Part shown: one piece after another, positions 56,690-64,000 of the stretch | How positions within the stretch are numbered: the stretch's first letter is position 1 | How the letters are laid out: each line of letters starts with the position of its first letter | Assembly (NCBI RefSeq): GCF_019469205.1 | Contig: NZ_CP048265.1 | Span: forward strand, 2,108,001-2,172,000 | Direction: 5' to 3' | Source: Gilliamella sp. ESL0405 | GTDB taxonomy: Bacteria > Pseudomonadota > Gammaproteobacteria > Enterobacterales > Orbaceae | Length of the DNA: 64,000 nucleotides | The notes under the pieces: model-generated | What the model was told of the DNA's origin: nothing | Database searches by the model: none | Seen by the model: only the letters and a program-made list of their open reading frames with translations | Made by a program: the position numbers and the translations under genes

Positions 56690-57373
56690 CTAATCGACAA
56701 ACCATTCATTTTTTTGCTGTGAGATAATTTTAATTGTTTGTAATATTGCCGATAAATGTTCATGTTGGGCTTGCGCTGCAAGCTCCGGATCATGATTTTT
56801 TAACGCAACTAAAATTTTCTCATGCTGTTTAACCAGATCTTCCGGCTGGGAAATATCACCTAAAGTTAAAAATCTTGCTCTATCCATCATCGCTTTGATA
56901 TTTTCAACCGTTTCCCATGCCATTTGGCAATCAATGACATTCATTAAAATTTGATGAAATTCATCATCTTTTTGCAAGAAAAAACGAATATCCTTACGTG
57001 CATTCGCCTCTTTTTGCTCATCAAGATTTTTCTGTAACAAAGCGATATCTAAATCGCTAATTTCCTGTGCCACTCGTTTAATAATGGCACATTCCACCGC
57101 TTCACGAATAAATTGCCCGTCAACCACTTTTTTAATCGATATCTTTGTTACATACGTGCCTCTTTGAGGCAAGATCTGCACTAAACCCGCTTCAGCCAAT
57201 TTTATAAAAGCTTCACGAACTGGTTGCCGTGAAACATTAAATTGCCCCGAAATCTCTTTTTCTGACAATAAAACGCCCGGTAATACCTGACAAGTGATAA
57301 TAGCTCTTCTTAACGTGCGATAAATTTGTTGATTAACAGGTTCAGAAATATTTAAGTCAATAGATTTAAACAT
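56690..57373 (-). CDS. rspR: GntR-family regulator RspR
   Basis: FCD-type GntR regulator, 227 residues, closest to E. coli RspR (YdfH). The winged helix reads PVNQQIYRTLRRAIITC, then LSEKEISGQFNVSRQPVREAF, and is followed by the helical ligand-binding domain with metal-binding His residues (FHQILMNV...). It lies after rspABydfJI, as in E. coli, but behind a terminator, so it has its own transcription. A perfect palindrome upstream of rspA (62779-62798) is its likely operator. Confidence 0.85.
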   Translation of the reverse strand: MFKSIDLNISEPVNQQIYRTLRRAIITCQVLPGVLLSEKEISGQFNVSRQPVREAFIKLAEAGLVQILPQRGTYVTKISIKKVVDGQFIREAVECAIIKRVAQEISDLDIALLQKNLDEQKEANARKDIRFFLQKDDEFHQILMNVIDCQMAWETVENIKAMMDRARFLTLGDISQPEDLVKQHEKILVALKNHDPELAAQAQHEHLSAILQTIKIISQQKNEWFVD

Positions 57374-57494
57374 ATACCATTCTTATATAAGCGATTAGAT
57401 AACCGAGAATAGTAGGGGATTTTTAAATATAAGAAAAGTTTTTTTAAACAATAGCGTTAAATATTGGAAGATAAATCATGATCCATTTACATCG

Positions 57495-57529
57495 AAATAA
57501 AAAGTGTAATGTCTTGCGAGCATTACACT
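57495..57529 (-). terminator. terminator of the rsp operon
   Basis: AGTGTAATG pairs with CATTACACT around a 9-base loop. On the minus strand it is followed by TTTTATTT. It lies between ydfI and rspR. Confidence 0.75.
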
Positions 57530-57555
57530 GTCATTATTTGAAATGAAATTAGGCG

Positions 57556-59040
57556 CTAGGAGAAATTTTGTGCCAATTTTTCAACCGTTTGTTTAGCGCC
57601 AATATTACGTAAAGAAATGTAAGCGTCTGTCACGTGATCAATGAATTTTGAGTTATTAGTTAAATCCTCACCAAACACATGAGTTAATGAAAGCAGTGCC
57701 TTAACCCGTTCATGATTATCTGCGCTATTGGCAACTAATGCTTTTATTTTATCAACTGAAGGGTCGCATACTTCAATTAAATGACCCGCATCGTCTATGC
57801 CACTGACGTAACGCATCCAAGCTGCCACACCCAAAGCTAAGCAATCAAAAGCGGTATTATGCGCCAGATGATAGCGGATCGAATCAAGCATACGTTGAGG
57901 TAACTTCAATGTACCATCCATTGCAATTTGCCAAGTACGATGTTTCAATCCGGTATTGCGATAACGGTCAAGCAAGGAATCAGCATATGCCTGTAAATCG
58001 ACACCTTTAACTTTTAATGTCGGTGCTTGCTCTTGCAACATAAGATGACGAGCAGCTTTGACATAATTTGCATCTTGCATACATTCATCGATATGCCGAT
58101 ATCCACCCAAATAGCCAAGGTAAGCCAAAAAGGAGTGGCTACCATTTAACATACGTAGTTTCATCTCTTCATAAGGTAAAACGTCATTGACCAGCTCAGC
58201 CCCTGCTTTTTGCCATTGAGGACGACCGGCGACAAAATTATCTTCAATAACCCATTGTTTAAATGGTTCGCCCGCAATACCGGCAGGATCGTCAATGCCG
58301 CCAAGTTGCTGTTGGATTTTTTCCATAGTTTGATTGGTCGCAGCCGGCACAATGCGATCAACCATAGTGGATGGGAAACTGGCATTTTCTTCAATCCATT
58401 GTGCCAATTTTGCATCACGCATTTTGGCTAATGCTAACACCACATTTCGTGTGACATGCCCGTTTTCAGGCATATTGTCACAAGACATGACCGTAAAAGC
58501 AGGTAAGCCTTTTTCTTGACGTAAACGTAGCGCCTCGACAATTACGCCCGGCACGGTTTTCGGTTTGGTAGGATTGGCTATGTCATACTTGATAAGTTCG
58601 TTATGCGTATCGATTGATGCAGTAGTCGGTAAGTAACAGTAGCCTTTCTCAGTAACGGTTATGGAGACAATGGCGATCTCTGGGCGCGTCATCACCTCTA
58701 AAACTTTACTGATACCGTCGACATCGGCATGTAGCGCTTGTTTAACCACGCCAACCACCCGTGTTGACCAATCATCATAGGACATCTCGCACACGCTAAA
58801 TAGATAATCTTGCTGTTTTAGATCTTCAATCTGCTTTTCACCACCAATCAGATTGACTTCACAATAGCCCCAGTCACTACCCTGCTCACTTGCAAGGATA
58901 TCAGCGTAAACAGCTTGATGAGCCCGATGAAAAGCGCCAAAGCCGAGATGAACAATTTTTGTTTTCAGCTTGTTTCTGTCATAGTTAGGTACCACAACTT
59001 GTTGTGGCAGTTGTGATAATGTTTGATTTGATAATCTCAT
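57556..59040 (-). CDS. ydfI: mannitol/fructuronate dehydrogenase-family oxidoreductase YdfI
   Basis: Polyol/sugar-acid dehydrogenase of the mannitol dehydrogenase family, 494 residues. The N-terminal NAD-binding region reads [19 protein letters not shown], and the catalytic-Lys motif is [16 protein letters not shown]. It corresponds to E. coli YdfI, a D-mannonate/fructuronate-type oxidoreductase. It lies 27 bases after the MFS transporter in the rsp operon. The in vivo substrate is not certain. Confidence 0.88.
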   Translation of the reverse strand: MRLSNQTLSQLPQQVVVPNYDRNKLKTKIVHLGFGAFHRAHQAVYADILASEQGSDWGYCEVNLIGGEKQIEDLKQQDYLFSVCEMSYDDWSTRVVGVVKQALHADVDGISKVLEVMTRPEIAIVSITVTEKGYCYLPTTASIDTHNELIKYDIANPTKPKTVPGVIVEALRLRQEKGLPAFTVMSCDNMPENGHVTRNVVLALAKMRDAKLAQWIEENASFPSTMVDRIVPAATNQTMEKIQQQLGGIDDPAGIAGEPFKQWVIEDNFVAGRPQWQKAGAELVNDVLPYEEMKLRMLNGSHSFLAYLGYLGGYRHIDECMQDANYVKAARHLMLQEQAPTLKVKGVDLQAYADSLLDRYRNTGLKHRTWQIAMDGTLKLPQRMLDSIRYHLAHNTAFDCLALGVAAWMRYVSGIDDAGHLIEVCDPSVDKIKALVANSADNHERVKALLSLTHVFGEDLTNNSKFIDHVTDAYISLRNIGAKQTVEKLAQNFS

Positions 59041-59067
59041 TGTTCTTTTCCACCAAAATTGACTTTA

Positions 59068-60414
59068 TTACGCTGCATCATTTAAGTCAGCTAGATTACG
59101 ATCTTTTACTTCCGGCATACAGATAGCCGAGATAAGACCAATACACGAGTAAACAATAATCATGACAACAATTGGCCACCAGTCTTGAACTATATTGCAA
59201 AAAATACCGGCTAAAATTGGACCAAATCCCACCGCAATAAGACCACCGGCTTCTTTGGAAATCGCCATTTGCGTAAATCGATTTCTGGCGCCAAAAATTT
59301 CAGCCATGGTAATGTTTTCTAGAGCAAATAACCCTAATACTGCAATATTATGAATAAGAATCAAACATAACGTAATAGTATTAACTGAATTATCTTTATC
59401 AACAATTATCGATAACATCGGATAAGCAAGCAATATCGCTGACAGCGTCATAATAATATAGGGAATACGGCGACCAATTTTATCGGATAACCAACCTAAT
59501 AAAGGAATGGTAAAAAAGCCAACAATCGAGCTTATCATCAACGCATCTGTTGGGATGCTTTTATTAAATAATAGTGCTTGCACTAAATAACCGGCTAAAA
59601 AAGTTTGAATCAATCCGGAATTGCCGGCTTGACCAAAACGCAGTCCGGTGGCCAACCAGAACGATTTGCTTTTAAACATTTCAAGCAAAGAAATAGGTTT
59701 AACTGGTTGCTTATCGACTTGTTGATGGCTCTGTTTATCATTTACTTCATCAAATACCGGGCTTTCTTTTAAATTCAAGCGTAACCAAATGGCAAAAATC
59801 ATCACCACAACACTGGCAATAAACGGCACTCGCCAGCCCCAAGCCACTAACTGATCTTTGTCTAATAAAAAGAACATCAACGCCCATATTGCGGTTGCAC
59901 TTAATGTACCGCAGTTAGTTCCCATTGCCACCAATGAAGAGACGATTCCTCTTTTCCCCTTTGGTGCATATTCAGCTAACATGGTGCCGGCGCCAGAAAT
60001 TTCAGCCCCTGCCCCTAAGCCCTGAACAATACGTAAAATAACCAGCATCAACGGGGCAAAAATACCGACTTGCGCATAGGTTGGTAAAACCCCAATTAAC
60101 GTTGTGCATACGCCCATCATGGTAATAGTAATAAACAGAACTTTTTTTCGACCAATGGCATCCCCCATTCGACCAAACACAAAAGCCCCAATAATTCTAG
60201 CCACATAACCAGCACCATAAGTGCCCATTGCCAAAATCAACGCCATGATTGCTGAATGTTCAGGGAAGAATATTTCATGAAAAACCAGTGCTGCCCCTAA
60301 AGAGTACAACTGAAAGTCCATAAACTCTAATGCCGTACCAAGCCAACCAGAAACCGCTGCTTTAACCAGATCCGAAGTGTTTCTTTCACTTTTATTATTT
60401 CCTATATTACTCAT
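59068..60414 (-). CDS. ydfJ: MFS transporter YdfJ
   Basis: Twelve-helix transporter of the metabolite:proton symporter type, 448 residues. The signature between helices 2 and 3, GRMGDAIGRKKVLF, and IVQGLGAGAEISGAG in helix 4 are typical. In E. coli ydfJ is annotated as a pseudogene; here the gene is full length and open. It presumably imports the sugar acid handled by RspA and YdfI. Confidence 0.88.
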   Translation of the reverse strand: MSNIGNNKSERNTSDLVKAAVSGWLGTALEFMDFQLYSLGAALVFHEIFFPEHSAIMALILAMGTYGAGYVARIIGAFVFGRMGDAIGRKKVLFITITMMGVCTTLIGVLPTYAQVGIFAPLMLVILRIVQGLGAGAEISGAGTMLAEYAPKGKRGIVSSLVAMGTNCGTLSATAIWALMFFLLDKDQLVAWGWRVPFIASVVVMIFAIWLRLNLKESPVFDEVNDKQSHQQVDKQPVKPISLLEMFKSKSFWLATGLRFGQAGNSGLIQTFLAGYLVQALLFNKSIPTDALMISSIVGFFTIPLLGWLSDKIGRRIPYIIMTLSAILLAYPMLSIIVDKDNSVNTITLCLILIHNIAVLGLFALENITMAEIFGARNRFTQMAISKEAGGLIAVGFGPILAGIFCNIVQDWWPIVVMIIVYSCIGLISAICMPEVKDRNLADLNDAA

Positions 60415-60477
60415 ATTCTACTCACTTATAATTTATCTATATAACAAAGTCACGCTTTAGGCTTTGTTTAAAATCAC

Positions 60478-61491
60478 TCAAAAGGTTAATAACACCTTGC
60501 AACACGATTTTTGATCTTTCTCGAAAGTCTCTATAGCTTCTGCCACGTTGGTATAATCAAATTGATGCGTGATTAATTTTTGCGGATCGATCAATTTCTT
60601 CTTCAACCAATCAATCACAATCGGGAATTTATTGGCATTTAAGCGAGAAGAAAAAACAGATAGCTCTTTACTGGTGATCCCTTGTTGAGTGATTTGGCAA
60701 GGATCACTTGAAAAGCCCATAATTAAAATTCTTGCTGCTGGCGAAGCAATGGTGATAGCTTCTTGTAAAATTGATGGATGACAAGCGGCATCAATAATCA
60801 GTGTTGGTTTGATATTGCATTTATCGAGTTCATCTTTTAATGCTAAATTGCTGTTATTGATTATGCGATCAGCGCCAGATAATTGCGCCATGTTTAAACG
60901 CTCATCGATGCGATCAACAACAATCACTTGTTTAACCTTGTATACGCCTTTAAGTGCTTGCAATGAAGTTAACCCCATTGGACCTGCACCATAAATTAAT
61001 GCCACATCGTGTTCGGTGGGATACAACTGTCCGGTTGCATTAGCCGCAATAGTAAACGGTTCAATCATAACCGCAAATTCATCACTTATTTCATCAGGAA
61101 TTGTGTAGGCGTTAGCACTGGGTACCGTTGCATACTGACTAAATCCTCCGTCACGATGAACACCCAGTACTGTTAAGCTTGTGCAAACATTAGGACGACC
61201 GACCGAGCACGGATAACAATGTCCACAACTGATAACCGGATCGACCGAAACTCGCTCACCAATTCGGCTACTATCTACATCTTCACCGACCGCATCGATC
61301 ACACCAAAAAATTCATGCCCAATCACTCTTGGATATTTAGCAAAAGGGTTATGACCACGATAGATATGGCTATCAGAACCGCATATCCCGGCTAATTTGA
61401 TTTTTACTCTCACCTCACCTTTCGCCGGTTTTGGCAGCTCTCGCTCTTCAATCACCAACTCGTTAGGTTGTTTAATCACTACGCTTTTCAT
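60478..61491 (-). CDS. rspB: zinc-type alcohol dehydrogenase RspB
   Basis: Medium-chain zinc dehydrogenase, 337 residues. The catalytic zinc residues CGSDSH and GHEFFG, and the structural-zinc loop CGHCYPCSVGRPNVC with four Cys, are intact. The NAD-binding segment is ALIYGAGPMGLTSLQALKG. It lies 16 bases after rspA. It belongs to the sugar-acid operon, and its exact reaction is not established. Confidence 0.92.
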   Translation of the reverse strand: MKSVVIKQPNELVIEERELPKPAKGEVRVKIKLAGICGSDSHIYRGHNPFAKYPRVIGHEFFGVIDAVGEDVDSSRIGERVSVDPVISCGHCYPCSVGRPNVCTSLTVLGVHRDGGFSQYATVPSANAYTIPDEISDEFAVMIEPFTIAANATGQLYPTEHDVALIYGAGPMGLTSLQALKGVYKVKQVIVVDRIDERLNMAQLSGADRIINNSNLALKDELDKCNIKPTLIIDAACHPSILQEAITIASPAARILIMGFSSDPCQITQQGITSKELSVFSSRLNANKFPIVIDWLKKKLIDPQKLITHQFDYTNVAEAIETFEKDQKSCCKVLLTF

Positions 61492-61507
61492 ATTTGCTCC
61501 TGTTAAA

Positions 61508-62722
61508 TTACCAATTCCATAAAGTGCCGTCTTCTAAACGAGCAATCGGTAAATAAGCGGGGTTATACGGATATTTAGCAGCAAGTTTTTCATCGAAATC
61601 GATACCCAATCCCGGTTTGTCACTTGGATGCATATAACCGTCGTTAAACGTCCAATTTGGCGAGAACACCTCGAGCATCTGCTCGGAATATCCCATAAAT
61701 TCTTGTACGCCAAAGTTCGGTACCCACATATCAAAATGTAGCGCCGCAGCATGACAAATAGGCGATAAATCTGACGGTCCATGTGAGCCAGTTCTGACTT
61801 GATAAAGTGCAGCAAAATCAGCAATGCGTCGCATATGTGTGATACCGCCGGCATGAGTTATGGTGGTTCGGATATAGTCAATCAATTGCTCTTCAATCAA
61901 CTGTTTGCAGTCCCAAATACTGTTGAATACTTCACCCACTGCAATTGGCGTGACAGTATGTTGACGAATCAAGCGAAAACATTCTTGATTTTCTGCCGGT
62001 GTGGGATCTTCCATCCAAAATAGTCGGTAATCTTCAACACTTTTACCGAAACGAGCGGCTTCAATCGGCGTTAAGCGGTGGTGCATGTCATGTAATAAAT
62101 GCTCGTTAAAGCCAAATTTATTGCGAACGGCTTCAAACAATTTAGGGGTAAAATCAAGATATTTATCGGTTGCCCAGAACTGCTCTTCCGGATAATTGCC
62201 ACGTGTTGCCGGTTCATAGGCCAAATTTTTACCTTTACTTTGACCATATGTTGTTTTCATACCCGGTATACCGCACTGCACCCGAATAGCTTTAAAGCCC
62301 ATTTCTTTGTGTTTGGCATAATCGTCGAGCGCTTCATCAATACTGGCGCCAGTTGTGTGGCAATAAACCATAACGCCCGTGCGTGAAGCACCGCCCAATA
62401 ATTGATAGAGTGGCATATTGGCAAGTTTGCCCTTAATATCCCACAGCGCCATATCAATGGCAGATATTGCCGACATCGTAACCGGTCCACGGCGCCAGTA
62501 AGCCCCTTTATAAAAGTACTGAAAAATATCCTCAATTTGCTGCGGGTCACGCCCTATGAGTTGCGGACATAGGTGGTCTTTAAGATAAGATGCAACCGAT
62601 AGCTCACGCCCGTTAAGCGTAGCATCACCAACACCATACACACCTTCATCGGTGGTGATTTTTAGGGTGACAAAGTTCCTTCCCGGACTACATACAAAAA
62701 CTTCTGCTTTAACTATTTTCAT
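61508..62722 (-). CDS. rspA: mannonate dehydratase-family protein RspA
   Basis: Enolase-superfamily enzyme of the D-mannonate dehydratase subgroup, 404 residues, the length of E. coli RspA. The ATG at 62722 has AGAGGTTTGAA upstream; a longer frame reaches back over the CRP site and is rejected. Motifs include the N-terminal [20 protein letters not shown], metal ligands in the [13 protein letters not shown] and GEVFNSIWD segments, and [18 protein letters not shown]. First gene of the rsp operon; CRP and a palindromic operator lie upstream. Confidence 0.94.
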   Translation of the reverse strand: MKIVKAEVFVCSPGRNFVTLKITTDEGVYGVGDATLNGRELSVASYLKDHLCPQLIGRDPQQIEDIFQYFYKGAYWRRGPVTMSAISAIDMALWDIKGKLANMPLYQLLGGASRTGVMVYCHTTGASIDEALDDYAKHKEMGFKAIRVQCGIPGMKTTYGQSKGKNLAYEPATRGNYPEEQFWATDKYLDFTPKLFEAVRNKFGFNEHLLHDMHHRLTPIEAARFGKSVEDYRLFWMEDPTPAENQECFRLIRQHTVTPIAVGEVFNSIWDCKQLIEEQLIDYIRTTITHAGGITHMRRIADFAALYQVRTGSHGPSDLSPICHAAALHFDMWVPNFGVQEFMGYSEQMLEVFSPNWTFNDGYMHPSDKPGLGIDFDEKLAAKYPYNPAYLPIARLEDGTLWNW

Positions 62723-62778
62723 TTCAAACCTCTTTTTTTTGGATTTCTGTGCGATAAAAATAAACACATAAATACTAC

Positions 62779-62798
62779 CATACAAGTAGAGTTGTATG
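62779..62798 (-). promoter_or_regulatory. perfect 20-bp palindrome, likely RspR operator
   Basis: CATACAA-N6-TTGTATG, perfectly symmetric in its arms, lies 4 bases from the CRP site and about 60 bases before rspA. A -10-like TAGTAT (complement of 62772-62777) lies just beyond, so a bound repressor would block RNA polymerase. The same motif is not seen elsewhere in the window. Confidence 0.65.
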
Positions 62799-62802
62799 TT
62801 TT

Positions 62803-62818
62803 TGTGAGAGGCATCACA
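62803..62818 (-). promoter_or_regulatory. CRP site of the rsp operon
   Basis: A perfect TGTGA-N6-TCACA, just upstream of the palindrome. Placed as an activator site of the rspA promoter. Confidence 0.75.
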
Positions 62819-62821
62819 AAA

Positions 62822-62981
62822 AACAAGCAAACCTTGTCAAGAAGTTTCAGAAAATATATACGTTTAAGTAAAAAACAGAGGAATGTGCTGATAATAGATC
62901 TTTCTAATAAAAAATTTCATCAATAAGTTAATTAAATTGTTCGATAGTTTAGGTTTCCAGTAAATAGCGTATCGGTATAGC
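62822..62981. repeat. 160-bp direct duplication, copy A
   Basis: Aligns without gaps to 63071-63230, offset 249 bases, with about six mismatches. It opens with the TTGTCAAGAAGTTTCAGAAA repeat also found beside the CRISPR arrays. The palindrome at its end has decayed here. Confidence 0.85.
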
Positions 62982-63070
62982 ACGTACGCTTAAGCAAGAT
63001 ATGTCGCAATTAATAGGTTGGGCGCTAGAGCAAGCTTGATTGTTTTGATTGCGTAAAACACATTTCAAAC

Positions 63071-63230
63071 AACAAGCAAATCTTGTCAAGAAGTTTCAGA
63101 AAATATAGACGTTTAAGTAAAAAACAGAGGAATGTGCTGATAATGGATCTTTTTAATAAAAAATTTTATCAATAAGTTAATTAAATTGTTCGATAGTTTA
63201 GGTTTTCAGTAAATAGCGTATCGGTATAGC
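63071..63230. repeat. 160-bp direct duplication, copy B
   Basis: Second copy. Here the terminal palindrome AGCGTATC-N8-GATACGCT (63215-63238) is intact. Similarity continues for about 15 bases beyond the copy. The stretch between the copies (62982-63070) shows no gene. Confidence 0.85.
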
Positions 63231-63238
63231 GATACGCT
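63215..63238 (-). terminator. hairpin downstream of the GPH transporter
   Basis: AGCGTATC pairs perfectly with GATACGCT around an 8-base loop, 41 bases after the transporter stop. There is no strong T tract. Confidence 0.4.
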
Positions 63239-63278
63239 AAAGCAAGTTTAATAAGTTAATGGTTAAAACTTTCTTGCA

Positions 63279-64000
63279 CTATTTAACAGCTCGCCAAACA
63301 TTTTCATATTCGTGACCGGTCAGATCTTCAACCACTTTTCGGGTTTCTTCAGTCACTTCCTGCTTTGCACCACCGTTTTTTAGTCTGTCGATCTCATGCA
63401 CTAATATGGTATGAGTCTGTTTATTGAGTCTGAAGGTAAGGGCAAAGATTAGGGCGATCAATAATAATCCGCCTGTTCCACCTAAAAACAGTAAACCAAT
63501 GGTGGTGATAGCTTGATCACTTTGTACAGCACTACCTTGAACAAATCCGCCATGCTGTAAAATCAGCCCGACAATAAAGGTTGCAATCGCCACGGTGGTT
63601 TTTCGGCCGAATGTCATTACAGCGGCATATAATCCTTCCCGTCGTTGTCGGGTTAATATTTCATCGACATCCGGAATAAATGGAAACACGTTCCAAGGGG
63701 TAAACTCAAGAACGGCTCGACCTGCTTGATAACAAACCGCAAACACATAAAGCAGTAATATTTTTGAGTCCGGGTTAAAGATATAAACCCCATAAAAACC
63801 GATGAGACAAATAATCATTGTCGAGTAAGAGAATGTATATAATTTACCCGGACCATATTTTACCATGGCAAAACCGGCAATTAAGGTAATGGGTAAGCCG
63901 ATAATACTGAGCGAAAGCAGACTGGCGGCTAAAGATGAAGGGACTGCTAAACAATATACGCAAAAAAATACAAAGACAGTATTAAACACATCTTTTGCGG
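63279..64000 (-). CDS. GPH-family sugar transporter (5' truncated by window)
   Basis: The last 239 codons of a glycoside-pentoside-hexuronide:cation symporter. The frame runs open to the window edge, so the start lies outside. About six membrane helices remain. The motif RREGLYAAVMTFGRKTTVAI with RQRREG before a membrane helix is characteristic of GPH proteins such as UidB and YicJ. The last residues read GHEYENVWRAVK. Its placement beside the rsp operon suggests import of a sugar acid or glycoside for that pathway, but this is inference. Confidence 0.85.
   Translation of the reverse strand, partial: AKDVFNTVFVFFCVYCLAVPSSLAASLLSLSIIGLPITLIAGFAMVKYGPGKLYTFSYSTMIICLIGFYGVYIFNPDSKILLLYVFAVCYQAGRAVLEFTPWNVFPFIPDVDEILTRQRREGLYAAVMTFGRKTTVAIATFIVGLILQHGGFVQGSAVQSDQAITTIGLLFLGGTGGLLLIALIFALTFRLNKQTHTILVHEIDRLKNGGAKQEVTEETRKVVEDLTGHEYENVWRAVK

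Overview
The window looks like part of an AT-rich, host-associated gammaproteobacterial chromosome. Most genes have close Escherichia coli counterparts and several E. coli gene neighbourhoods survive in miniature: sucCD next to cydA, fldA-fur, yciB-yciA, nudF/tolC with cpdA, metG/mrp divergent, waaG-waaP, leuABCD, lptCAB-rpoN and rspA-rspB-ydfJ-ydfI-rspR. Low GC, compact gene order, sucCD without adjacent sucAB, and a two-partner adhesin suggest the Orbaceae (Gilliamella/Frischella/Orbus); that placement is inference.

Layout. 1-6.8 kb: start of cydA under an FNR-type promoter, sucCD, fldA, fur, then yciB-yciA-clsA. 6.8-10 kb: cpdA (with a CRP site), nudF, tolC. 10-13 kb: a LysR regulator divergent from two oxidoreductases, then a decayed gene. 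13-28 kb: metG/mrp, acid phosphatase, tpx, sotB, uup, an EF-hand-like membrane protein, glyA, yhcC and an EamA transporter, with terminators between most units.

28.2-33.1 kb has no conventional genes. It holds four complete CRISPR arrays with type I-F-like architecture (28-nt repeats, 32-nt spacers, 31 spacers in all), each with its own nearly identical leader, separated by copies of a GC-rich, highly structured module and AT-rich direct repeats. A decayed module lies on the left and the ghost of a fifth array on the right. No cas gene lies in the window. All arrays point to the minus strand.

33-40 kb: waaG-waaP (LPS core), an OLD-family ATPase/nuclease (ybjD-like), ettA, a YcxB-like membrane protein, nfsB. 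40.5-45.6 kb: leuABCD behind a leucine-rich leader peptide and a readable attenuator. 45.8-50.7 kb: an unknown membrane protein, rpoN, lptBAC, acylphosphatase. 50.8-56.5 kb: a two-partner secretion pair (TpsA without an obvious toxin tip, and its TpsB pore). 56.7-62.8 kb: a complete rsp sugar-acid operon with a GntR regulator, CRP site and a perfect 20-bp palindrome. 62.8-64 kb: a 160-bp direct duplication that carries the same AT-rich repeat found beside the CRISPR arrays, then the end of a GPH-type sugar transporter cut by the window edge.

Together the genes describe a microaerobic or facultative cell (FNR-driven cytochrome bd), with cAMP-CRP control of carbon use, envelope and LPS functions, leucine synthesis, and an unusual CRISPR landscape.
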